Position numbers and translations under genes: made by a program. Under the pieces are notes generated by a model. It was given only the letters and a program-made list of their open reading frames with translations, was not told the DNA's origin and did not search any database. From assembly GCA_028641055.1 (NCBI GenBank), contig CM054062.1, positions 134,892,682-134,956,681 on the forward strand: DNA of 64,000 nt. The letters are read 5' to 3'. Of the stretch, positions 51,772 through 60,902 are shown piece by piece; position 1 is the stretch's first letter, and each line of letters starts with the position of its first letter. This DNA is from Alopecurus myosuroides (Eukaryota > Streptophyta > Magnoliopsida > Poales > Poaceae).

Positions 51772-52415
51772 AGCATCCCCAAGCTTAACTTCTTCTCGTC
51801 CTCGAGTAGGTAAGTGATAACAATATAATATTTGAGGTGACATGCATCCAACATAATCTTGATCAACGTTATGTAAAATCAATGCAAGTTGAGATCAAAG
51901 TAATCTAAACATAGGCATGATAGATATAATTTTAACAATGAAACTTAGCTTTCATGTTACAACATGAAAAGTAACACAAATAAAAGATCACGAATAATAA
52001 TGCACTTGAAAGTTATACATTTGTTTCAAGCATAAAGACATAAAGTGGTATTCCGCTTGTCCTTAAAAGTGAGAGAAAAACATAAATGCCATGACACCTT
52101 CAAAGTTCAAATGGTGACTAGAAACAAATAATTTGAGAACAAGTAATAACAAATCATGAATCAATCAATAATAATCTTTGGGACTGATGCACATTATACT
52201 CAGAATGAAAACTATGCTCTCTTAATTGTGCATAAAGTTAGAAGATGAAGAATCAACATAAAAGTAAAAGAAAGGCCCTCCGTAGAGGGAAGCAGGGATT
52301 AACTCATGTGCTAGAGATTTTTATTTTGTTAAACAAAGGTACTGAAAACAATTTTTTAAGAGAGATGTATGTCTATGTCAACGAATGGTAATGAAAAACT
52401 TATCATAACTCATGC
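51772..52415 (-). mobile_element. 3' internal end of element V
   Basis: On the minus strand it ends CTCGAGGACGAGAAGAAG...AAGCTTGGGGATGCT, the conserved segment before the 3' LTR of Triticeae Athila-type elements. The rest is AT-rich and non-coding. The Tat element interrupts it at 52,415; CATGC (52,411-52,415) is its presumed target repeat, but the second copy would lie beyond the window. Confidence 0.65.
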
Positions 52416-53291
52416 TGTCGGGGGGTTACCCCCGAGTAGGGTAAAGGCAAGTGCTAATGGCAAGATCAGAAGGGATGTTTGGCCGAGTAGCCGGCTACCT
52501 GGTACTCGCTACCCAGTCGACTGCTACCCGGTCTCACACCCAGACAGCCAGAAGGATGAGCCAAGAGAGTTGTGCTCCTCTGAACAGAAGAGCTGGTCCG
52601 AGTAGAAATGGCGGGAACCTACTCGGGCCAGAAGTCAAAGGAGCCGTTCTGACACCGAATCCCGCGTATCCCGGGTCCGTACTTGTCACTATTCACGGCA
52701 CTGTTCATCTGAGGACGGCGTGCCTGACAGCGACAGTGTGTCAGCAGGGCGTCGCAGGATAGTGGGGACCTACTCTGTGTTCGCCACAGTGATAACAGAC
52801 TGAACACTTGGTTTTGCCCAACGACTTTCCGCACCGGGACAAATCTAGAAGCCAAAGTTGTCAGCAGGAACTCGGAAGAAGGACGGTGTGCACACAATGT
52901 CGACACCTGTTTGTATTTGGCTGTATCCAGCTGGGCACCAAGTATATAAGGTGCCCAGCCCCCTCCTGCGCGAGGGATGCTGACCAAGAGCGATCACTAG
53001 ATAGAGATTCTTGACCTAGTTCATCCTGTAGAGAGAGGAGTGGCTACTCGGTAGCAAGAACCATTGTACTGTGGCTACTCGGTGAGACATCAGAATACAG
53101 AAAGAAAGGCAGGAGTAGGGGTTTTACCTCCTCACGAGGGCCCTGAACCTGGGTAGATCGTGTTGTTTGCAGTGCTTGTTTCATCCTTCACGCGTCTACT
53201 CGTCGCGTAATCCCTCCCCGAGCGCCTCCAGCGTCCTTCGTCCCCACATCTTTAGCCATCCTATGGCATCTGCCGTGACACCACCACGACA
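52416..53291 (+). mobile_element. 5' LTR of the Tat element, 876 bp
   Basis: It begins TGTCGGGGGG and ends CCACGACA, with TGTCG/CGACA inverted ends. A TATA box lies in the loop of a perfect inverted repeat (52,930-52,959). An ATG at 53,263 inside the LTR opens a frame that reads through the primer site. Confidence 0.88.
52930..52959 (+). promoter_or_regulatory. TATA box inside a 10-bp perfect hairpin
   Basis: GCTGGGCACC (52,930-52,939) and GGTGCCCAGC (52,950-52,959) are exact reverse complements; the ten-base loop between them is AAGTATATAA, the TATA box. Transcription would start about 30 bp further on. Confidence 0.65.
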
Positions 53292-53811
53292 GTTGGCGCC
53301 CACCGTGGGGCAACCAGCGGCGCTGGCTGGAGTTTCCGTTCGGACGGGATCGATTTCTGCTACCGGAGAGCGCGCGGTCTGTGGCCTTGTCCACAGATTC
53401 GGCTCCTTCGACTTCGTCACCGACAACGCCGGCGATTTCGGCGGCAGGGCCATGCCGGAGGGCGGCATGGTGCTTTCTTTCGGCACGCACCTCGTCTACG
53501 TCGCCACCGTCATCGACCGCGAGTACCCCGAGCTGGTGCATGACGCGGAGGATCCACCCGCCGTTATCGCCGCACGCGGGAGGCCGTCGAGCCGCTCTGC
53601 GGGGGTCGCCGAGGTGATGATGACCGGCCCTGCCGCTGATGCCGGGAAGGGCGCGGCTGCTACCGCTGCGGCCGTCGTCGAGGATCTTGCTGGCTCAAGT
53701 GCTGGCGGGAAGACGCACAAACCTTACGAGAAGGAGTGCAACCTTCCGCTCTCCACTACTCCGACGATCCCTGCGTCTGCCGCGCGGACGGGCCATGCCG
53801 CCTCCCACTGA
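53263..53811 (+). CDS. Leader ORF of the Tat element, starts in the LTR
   Basis: 182 residues from ATG 53,263 (within the LTR) to the stop at 53,811. The tRNA primer site itself is translated (PRQLAPTVGQ). The middle (LVHRFGSFDFVTDN to VIDREYPELVH) is compact and the end is Ala-rich and low complexity. I do not recognise a domain. It overlaps the gag start (53,795) by 17 bases in another frame, so it may be a true N-terminal gag extension separated by a frameshift, or a chance frame in GC-rich DNA. Confidence 0.4.
   Translation: MASAVTPPRQLAPTVGQPAALAGVSVRTGSISATGERAVCGLVHRFGSFDFVTDNAGDFGGRAMPEGGMVLSFGTHLVYVATVIDREYPELVHDAEDPPAVIAARGRPSSRSAGVAEVMMTGPAADAGKGAAATAAAVVEDLAGSSAGGKTHKPYEKECNLPLSTTPTIPASAARTGHAASH
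53294..53311 (+). other. Primer binding site, tRNA-Lys (Tat element)
   Basis: TGGCGCCCACCGTGGGGC, two bases (GT) after the LTR end, is complementary over 18 bases to the 3' end of plant tRNA-Lys(CUU), remembered as ending GCCCCACGGTGGGCGCCA. Confidence 0.8.
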
Positions 53812-55448
53812 CCTCGAGCTCCTGACCATGAAGGCGCAGCTCGACCGGCAGCGCCAGGAGCTGCTCGCTGAGCAGGCGGAGTTGGAGAAGATCAGGCTAG
53901 AGCTTAGCTTAGATCAGCTTGAGTACAACAAGGCTCATGGTTTCACACCAGTTGTTAGGAGAGATAGCAAAGTAGGTGCTACGCGTCGCAACCTAGGTGC
54001 CGAGATGGCAACGGTTGTAGAGGCTCCCAGTCAGTCCGCCACCGCAAACACCTCCACTAGACCAAGATACAGCACACCCGCCAAGACACTTAGAGCTGCT
54101 GAGGCCGTTGCTGCCGAGTTGCCGCACCTAGTTGGCGACGCGCGCGTTAGGCAGCAGGAAAGGCTGAACGAGTTGGTGCTAGAGGCGGCTAGGCAGAACG
54201 AGGAGTTCCGGAAAGCCAACCCGCGTGTTGGAGCTTCTCAGGTGGTGCACTCGCATGTGGCCAGATCTAACGATCAGGCTTCATCTCCGCATCCTAGCCG
54301 TGAGAAAAGCCGGAGTGGGCATTCCGGCAAGGATAGGCAAATGCAGGTGTACGACCCGGCTGTCGCCGCGAAACAGCTCGCTGTGCCGCGACAGTCCGGT
54401 CAGAAACACAACGCTGCAGGAGCAGGCTCTCAAGCCCATAAAGCTCAAAGCCAGGCCCGAGATGGAGAGCGCCCAGGTCCTTCTCAGCACCCCGTCGCTC
54501 AGCCTACTCGGCAGAGGCAGCAGCCGCGTGCAGTGGCGCCAGTCGCCAACCCGGTGGAGCAGCCTGCAGGTGGACAGATATGATGATGGCTACTCGGCCA
54601 TGGGAATGGCTGGCTATGACATTCTGGATCGTGTGGGCGAGCGCGTGTTGGCGCCTGGAGACGCAAGGCACCAGCTCGACCGGATCAGCTTGTCGGCGCG
54701 GCTTGGAAACACGGGTCCTCCTGGCCCCGAGTGCTTTGGCCCGCGCATCATGAACGAGCCGTCCGTGAAGAACTTCCAGCTCGCAAGGGGCACCAAGAGC
54801 TACAACGGCAGCACCAAGCCGGAAGATTGGCTCAACGACTATGTCACCGCAGTCCACATCGCGGGCGGCAACAGGAGATGGGCAGTGCGGTACGTCCCGC
54901 AGATGCTAGAGGGTCCAGCTCGCACTTGGCTCAACAACTTGCCCAAGAACAGCATAAATTGCTGGCTGGACTTCTCGGACGCCTTCGTCAGCAACTTCAC
55001 CAGCACCTACAAGAGGCCGAATAGGCCACAGCAGCTGTCCGCTTGCAGGCAGCGAGAAGACGAGACGGACCGCGAGTACCTTACTCGGTGGAGCACGCTG
55101 CGAAACACCTGTGAAGGTGTGAACAAGGCCCAAGCCATCACTTGGTTTGCGCAGGGTTGCAGACACGGCAGTATGCTGTGGCAAAGGTTGCAGAGGGAGA
55201 TGCCAAACACTCTGGCGGAGACCATCAAGATTGCAGATCAGTACGCACTCGGTGATCCTACCCAGCCTCTGATGGATTCCACCGAGCCGAGAAGAAACTT
55301 CAACAGCAACAAGCGCAACGAGTTCCGCAACAAGCGCAGGGGTGACCAAATAGATGTTCGGTACGACCCTGAGGAGGTGAATGCAGTGGCTGTTGGAGCT
55401 GGGGGTAGCCAAAGGCAGAAACCTGCTGGAGCCTACGGGCAGAACTAG
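53795..55448 (+). pseudogene. Tat gag (frameshift and in-frame TAG)
   Basis: ATG 53,795 opens a frame with an acidic/basic coiled-coil-like N-terminus (LDRQRQELLAEQAELEKIRL), a long disordered Gln/Pro/Arg-rich region, and a stop at 54,583. The capsid part continues in another frame from about 54,570: YDILDRVGERV, then the Retrotrans_gag-type core KPEDWLNDYVTAVHIAGG, ARTWLNNLPKNSI, REYLTRWSTLRN, and a basic tail up to TAG at 55,446-55,448. So there is one frameshift (54,565-54,583) and one in-frame amber codon, after which the same frame continues into the protease ORF. Gag would form the particle; this copy cannot without recoding. Confidence 0.8.
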
Positions 55449-56720
55449 AACCAGGGCCAAGGCAACAAGAAACATTTCCGTACTCCTCAGTCGGGTAGCG
55501 GCAACTCGGAGCAGACGAGGAAGTTCGTCTTTGACGACATGAAGGATGGCCCATGCAGTTTCCACACTCAGCACCCCTCAAGGCCTGCTAATCACACTAC
55601 CCGACAGTGCGAGTGGTGGGATCTGATCAGGAATGAAGGCCTGCCTCCTCCTCCTCTGCCAGCTGCAAATGCCAATGTGCAGCCTGCTCGTGCACCCGCA
55701 GCTCGGCCGCCCGTGTTCCCGAGAAGAGAAAACGTGAACCAAGTGGCTTTAGGAGCCAACCGTCACTTCAACAATGAGGGCTACCGCAACAACAACAACT
55801 ACTACAACCGCAACAACAGCAGAGGCAACAACAACTACCAGAGCAACAACAACGGCAACAATGAGGGCGGAGGCCGCAACCAGTACCAAGAGCACCATGA
55901 GAGCTACATGATCTTCACTTCTGAGCCAGTCGACAAGCAGTCACAGCACAGGCGTGCCATGGAGGTCAATGTCGTGATCCCTGCAGTTCCTCACTATATG
56001 CATTGGTGCAATCAAGAGATCAAGTGGTCCCGAGTAGATCATCCCAAGGTAATGCCCAACCCGGGTAGCTACGCCTTGGTGGTGGATCCCACCTTCTTGG
56101 GTCCCGAGAAGAATGTGAGGTTCAGCAAAGTGCTAATCGACAACGGCAGCAGCATCAACATTGTGTACAAAGACACACTCGAGAAGCTTGGGCTGGCCGA
56201 GAACATGCTGCTACCCAGCAAGACCACCTTCCATGGCATTGTGCCGGGCGTCTCGTGCAACCCGATTGGTCGAGTGTGGATAGATGTGCTATTCGGCACA
56301 AGGGAGAACTGCCGCACAGAGCGCCTGCAGTTCGAGGTGGTTGATCATCAGAGCCCCTATCACGCTCTACTCGGCAGGCCTGCTCTGAGCAAGTTCATGG
56401 CCTCTACCCACACGGCATATCTGAAGATGAAGATCCCTGGCCCCAATGGCGTAATTACCATCTCTGGTGATTACAAGAAGTCCATGGAGTGTGCCTCTGC
56501 TGGTTCTCAGTTGGCAGAGTCCATGGTGATTGCTGCCGAGAAGAAAAAGATGTACGAGGTGGTGGCTATGGCGCAATCCGCGCAAGCTGGTGCGCAGGGC
56601 GTGCCGAGTACGCAACACGGGACCGCGTTCCAGGCGTCCCAAGAGACCAAGAAGGTCCAGGTCGACCCCGAGTTCCCCGACCGCGTAGCCCTTATTGGCT
56701 CCGGGTTGGCGGAGAAATAG
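55449..56720 (+). pseudogene. Tat gag C-terminus and aspartic protease
   Basis: Same frame as the capsid part after the TAG at 55,446. First comes a Cys/His-containing linker (CSFHTQHPSRPANHTTRQC, about 55,554-55,610) and an Asn-rich low-complexity run (about 55,770-55,880). The protease follows, with active-site motif VLIDNGSSINIVY (about 56,131-56,170; DNGS where DTGA/DSGA is more common) and the flap-distal HALLGRPALSKF (about 56,361-56,396). The frame ends at a TAG (56,718-56,720) that is directly followed, in frame, by RT-linked sequence, so this is a second internal amber codon. Confidence 0.82.
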
Positions 56721-59700
56721 GAAAGCGAGCTCATCCACTTCCTCCGTGAGAATCGGGACGTGTTCGCCTGGTCCAATGAAGATTTACCAGGAGTCCCGAG
56801 GGAGTTGGTTGAGCACTCGTTACATGTGCGTCCTGACGCCAAGCCAGTGAAGCAGGCTATGCGCCGCTTTGGAGATGAGAGAAGGAAGGCCATTGGTGAC
56901 CAGATCACCAAGTTGCTGATAAGCAATTTCATCATGGAGGTGCTGCATCCGGATTGGCTAGCCAACCCGGTCATGGTCGAGAAGAAGAAGGAGGATCCCA
57001 AGGCTGCTACCGCATGGCGCATGTGTGTCGACTACACTGACTTGAACAAAGCATGCCCCAAGGATCCTTTTCCGCTACCTCGCATCGATCAGGTGATCGA
57101 TTCCACTGCTGGTTGTGAACTGCTGTCTTCCATAGATGCCTACTCTGGTTTCCACCAGATAGCTCTCAATCCTGCTGATCAAATAAAGACTGCTTTCATT
57201 ACCCCATACGGGGCTTATTGCTGTCGTGTCATGTGTTTCGGGTTGCGGAATGCGGGTGCTACTTATCAGCGGTGCATGCAGAAATGCTTGCACGATCAAC
57301 TCGGCAAGAATGTGCAGGTGTACGTAGATGACATTGTCATCAAAACGAATAAAACACATACTCTGCTTGCCGACCTGGAGGAAACCTTTGCCAACTTGCG
57401 CAAGTATAAAATGAAGCTGAACCCGAGTAAATGCACCTTTGGTGTCCCGGCTGGCAAGCTACTCGGCTTCCTGGTATCTAGTCGAGGCATTGAGGCCAAT
57501 CCTTCAAAGATAAAAGCTATTGAGAGCATGTCTTTGCCGAGATCCCTGAAGGATGTGCAAAAATTCACTGGTTGCTTGGCGTCTCTGAGCCGTTTCCTGG
57601 GCCGAATGGGCGAGAAGGCCCTGCCTTTGTACCAACTAATGAAGAAAAGTGACAAGTTTGTCTGGACTCCGCAAGCGGATGTGGCTTTCAACGAGCTGAA
57701 GGCAATGCTGGCTAGCGCTCCCATCTTGGCTAGTCCGCTACCCAAGGAGCCAATGCTGTTGTACATAGCTGCTACTAACCGAGTAGTCAGTGTGGTAATT
57801 GTGGTGGAGCGAGAAGAAGAAGGCAAGAGTGTGCAGCGTCCAGTGTACTACCTCAGCGAAGTGCTATCCAGCTCCAAGCAGAACTACCCGCATTACCAGA
57901 AGATGACCTATGGCGTGTACCTGGGCGCCAAGAAGCTAAAGCATTACTTCCAAGAACATCCTATCACGGTTGTGAGCTCTGCTCCCATCTCGGATATCAT
58001 GGGCAACAAGGAGGCGAGTGGTCGAGTAGCCAAGTGGGCAATCGAGCTGGCCGCGTACGCCCCCGCGTATGCGAGAAGAGAAGCCATCAAGTCTCAGATT
58101 CTGGCGGAGTTTCTGGTGGATTGGGCGGAGGTGCAGTACGAACCTCCTGCTCCAGTTTCTAATTACTGGAAGATGCACTTTGATGGCTCGAAGGTGAAGG
58201 AAGGCCTTGGTGCTGGCATAGTGCTTACGTCACCCAAGCGAGATCAACTCAAGTACGTGCTGCAGATTCATTTCAAGGCGTCCAACAACGTAGCAGAGTA
58301 CGAGGCAGTGGTGCACGGCTTGCGAGTAGCCAAGGAGGTTGGCGTGCAGCGCATTATATGCTATGGTGATTCATATCTGGTGGTGCAGCAAGTCTCTGGC
58401 ACTTGGGATGCTCTAGATGCCAACATGGCATCATATCGCTTCCTGGTACAGTCTATGACTGGATTCTTCGAAGGCTGCGAGTTCCAGCACATTCACCGAG
58501 CAGAGAACAAAGCGGCAGACGAGCTGTCCAAGTTGGGATCTTCTCGGCAATCCATCCCGGCGGGGGTTGCCTTAGAGCACTTGAGGAAGCCATCCATCAA
58601 GCCATCTCCCAACTCGGAATCCATATTTGTTCCTTCTCTGCCAAGTGAAGAATCCGTTCCAATGGAGATTGACTGGGAGAATGCAACAGAGAACCCGGGG
58701 ACTGCCGCTCCTTACTCGGGGACTGTCGTTCCCTACTCGAGGACTGCCGTTCCCTACTCGGGGACTGCCGCTCCATACTCGGGGACTGCCACTCCCTACT
58801 CGGGGACTGATGTCCTTAACCCGAGGACTGTCGCATTCATTGAGGAGGTCCTTGCCAATCGTTCAGGGCTCCAGAGAAGGGCTCCCAACCCTAAAGAGCC
58901 GCCAGAGGTGCCTGTCCCAATGGAAGTGGACGAACCAGTGTTTCCCACACGGGAGACACCAAGTTGGGCCATGCCCATATTATCCTTTCTAAAGGACGGT
59001 ACTCTTGCAGAAGACGAGGTGGCCGCAAGGCAGATTCAGAGAAGATCCAAGGGCTACACTATATTCAGAGATGTGCTGCACAAAAGAAGTGCCACCGGCA
59101 TGCTGCAACGTTGTGTGGACCCAGAAGAAGGAGGAGAAATTCTGTTGGAAATACACCAAGGGGAATGCGGGCACCACGCCTCTTCTCAGGCATTGGTCAA
59201 GAAAGCTTTTCGGCATGGCTTCTACTGGCTCACAGCTCTGCAGCAAGCTGAAGACATCGTGAGGAAGTGCAATGGCTGCCAGATGTTCGCGAGTAAGATT
59301 CACATGCCTTCTTCCGAGTTGAAAACAATTCTTATCACATGGCCGTTTGCCGTATCGTGCCTGGATATGGTTGGCCCCTTCAAGCCGGCTAAAGGCAACA
59401 TGACACATATCTTAGTCATGGTGGACAAGTTCACCAAGTGGATTGAAGTGAAGCCTATTCGGAAGTGCGATGGAGCCACAGCCGTGAAATTCTTAAAGGA
59501 TGTGATCCTGAGATACGGCTACCCGCACAGCATCATCACCGACAACGGCACAAACTTCGCAGAAGGGGCAATGGTGCGGTTCTGCAGAGATAAGCACATC
59601 CGACTAGATGTTGCATCTGTTGCGCATCCCGCCTCCAATGGGCAAGTGGAAAGAGCAAACGGCATGGTGCTGGCAGGCGTAAAGCCAAGGCTGATTGAGC

Positions 59701-60230
59701 CGCTGCTGAAAACACCTGGCTGTTGGCTAGACGAGTTGCCAGCGGTGTTGTGGAGTCTAAGAACTACCCCTAACCGGTCAACCGGCTACACGCCATTCTT
59801 CTTGGTATATGGGGCTGAGGCCGTGTTGCCAATAGACTTAGAGCATGACTCCCCCCGAGTAACCCTCTACACTGAGGTGGAGGCGAGAGAAGCTCGAGAA
59901 GACGACGTTGACCTGCTCGAAGAAGCAAGAGAGCTCACTCTGTCACGTTCGGCTATCTACCAGCAAAGCATGCGGCGTTATCATAGCCGAATGGTGAACC
60001 CAAGGGTTTTCCGAGAAGGAGACATCGTCCTCAGGCTTGTGCAACGCACAGCCGGGATGCACAAATTGTCTCCTCCATGGGAAGGGCCCTTCATTGTGAG
60101 CAAAGCGCTGCACAATGATGCCTATTATCTCGTGGACATGCGTCCATCACAGGAGAACAGGGCAGATAAAGCTGGAGAGGAATCCAAGCGCCCTTGGAAT
60201 GTAGCTCTACTTCGTCGCTTTCATTCGTGA
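56721..60230 (+). CDS. Tat pol: RT, RNase H, second RNase H, integrase
   Basis: About 1,169 codons stay open after the second TAG. Order: RT linker (LRENRDVFAWS), RT (MCVDYTDLNKACPKDPFPLPRID, GFHQI, catalytic YVDD at 57,321-57,332), Ty3-type RNase H remnant, then a second RNase H of archaeal type (MHFDGSK at about 58,172, YEAVVHGL, GDSYLVVQQ, AENKAADELS), a low-complexity linker with a 21-bp minisatellite (58,697-58,843), and the integrase zinc finger (HQGECGHH to CNGCQMF, about 59,150-59,285). The DDE core (LDMVGPF, TDNGTNF, QVERANG) and C-terminal domain end at stop 60,230. Two RNase H domains place it in Tat. No own ATG is needed: it would be part of a polyprotein. All catalytic acidic residues I looked for are present. 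Confidence 0.88.
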   Translation, partial: ESELIHFLRENRDVFAWSNEDLPGVPRELVEHSLHVRPDAKPVKQAMRRFGDERRKAIGDQITKLLISNFIMEVLHPDWLANPVMVEKKKEDPKAATAWRMCVDYTDLNKACPKDPFPLPRIDQVIDSTAGCELLSSIDAYSGFHQIALNPADQIKTAFITPYGAYCCRVMCFGLRNAGATYQRCMQKCLHDQLGKNVQVYVDDIVIKTNKTHTLLADLEETFANLRKYKMKLNPSKCTFGVPAGKLLGFLVSSRGIEANPSKIKAIESMSLPRSLKDVQKFTGCLASLSRFLGRMGEKALPLYQLMKKSDKFVWTPQADVAFNELKAMLASAPILASPLPKEPMLLYIAATNRVVSVVIVVEREEEGKSVQRPVYYLSEVLSSSKQNYPHYQKMTYGVYLGAKKLKHYFQEHPITVVSSAPISDIMGNKEASGRVAKWAIELAAYAPAYARREAIKSQILAEFLVDWAEVQYEPPAPVSNYWKMHFDGSKVKEGLGAGIVLTSPKRDQLKYVLQIHFKASNNVAEYEAVVHGLRVAKEVGVQRIICYGDSYLVVQQVSGTWDALDANMASYRFLVQSMTGFFEGCEFQHIHRAENKAADELSKLGSSRQSIPAGVALEHLRKPSIKPSPNSESIFVPSLPSEESVPMEIDWENATENPGTAAPYSGTVVPYSRTAVPYSGTAAPYSGTATPYSGTDVLNPRTVAFIEEVLANRSGLQRRAPNPKEPPEVPVPMEVDEPVFPTRETPSWAMPILSFLKDGTLAEDEVAARQIQRRSKGYTIFRDVLHKRSATGMLQRCVDPEEGGEILLEIHQGECGHHASSQALVKKAFRHGFYWLTALQQAEDIVRKCNGCQMFASKIHMPSSELKTILITWPFAVSCLDMVGPFKPAKGNMTHILVMVDKFTKWIEVKPIRKCDGATAVKFLKDVILRYGYPHSIITDNGTNFAEGAMVRFCRDKHIRLDVASVAHPASNGQVERANGMVLAGVKPRLIEPLLKTPGCWLDELPAVLWSLRTTPNRSTGYTPFFLVYGAEAVLPIDLEHDSPRVTLYTEVEAREAREDDVDLLEEARELTLSRSAIYQQSMRRYHSRMVNPRVFREGDIVLRLVQRTAGMHKLSPPWEGPFIVSKALHNDAYYLVDMRPSQENRADKAGEESKRPWNVALLRRFHS
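58697..58843 (+). repeat. Coding minisatellite, 21-bp period, seven units
   Basis: GGGGACTG or GAGGACTG recurs at 58,697, 58,718, 58,739, 58,760, 58,781, 58,802 and 58,823. In protein it reads GTAAPYS-type heptads in the linker between the second RNase H and integrase. The unit's CTCGGGGACTG also occurs outside coding DNA at about 60,294 and 62,814. Confidence 0.8.
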
Positions 60231-60902
60231 GCAAAGATGTGTATGTACCCTCTTATCCGAGTTGAAATTCTACTCTGCAATCTGAAATTGAACTCGGGGA
60301 CTGCCCTCGCCTAAACTTGCTCTGTGTGTTTCTACCCGGCTTTACTTTTGTCCACTCGGTTGCTATGCTTAAAATTTCACGAGTACATCTAGTACTGTGT
60401 TTAAACCTACATGCCAACTCTTCGACTCTGCTGCTGTCCGAAACCCGGCTTCATGGCAAGCAAGAGAACAAGCAAAAGGTCAATGAGCACAAGAAAAATT
60501 ACTAAGGAAAGAAAAAGTGCAGGAACCGAGTAGGATGTCTTTTACTGTTGTTCCTTGTTAAACTTCTTCTCGGCTAAGTGGTGGGCTGCGTTACTATGAG
60601 TATTTCTAAGTGGCTAAGTATTTGCAACTCCAACTTTGAATTCTTGTGACTCGAATACCAAAAAAGCAACAAGTTGCGGGTAAGAGCTGAGATAAAAAGG
60701 AAGAGCGAATAAGAAATGCAACTCGGGGACTCGCATGATAACGCAACCCGGCATTCGAGCCAAAGTTGCTCGAATTGACTAAGTTAAATATCAAACGTGA
60801 ATAAAACTGAGTAGCAAACGACAAGGATAATTGTTTCGATACATCTGCACCCGACATCCCGGGGATCTGATAAAAGTTTAGAGAATAAGTTGCAGGAAGT
60901 GA
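60231..60902 (+). mobile_element. Non-coding spacer after Tat pol
   Basis: Between the integrase stop and the end of the antisense gene. It contains ACTCGGGGACTGCC (about 60,293) and a second ACTCGGGGACT (about 60,722), resembling polypurine tracts, but no supported gene. The 3' end and poly(A) signal of the antisense gene should lie here. Confidence 0.55.
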
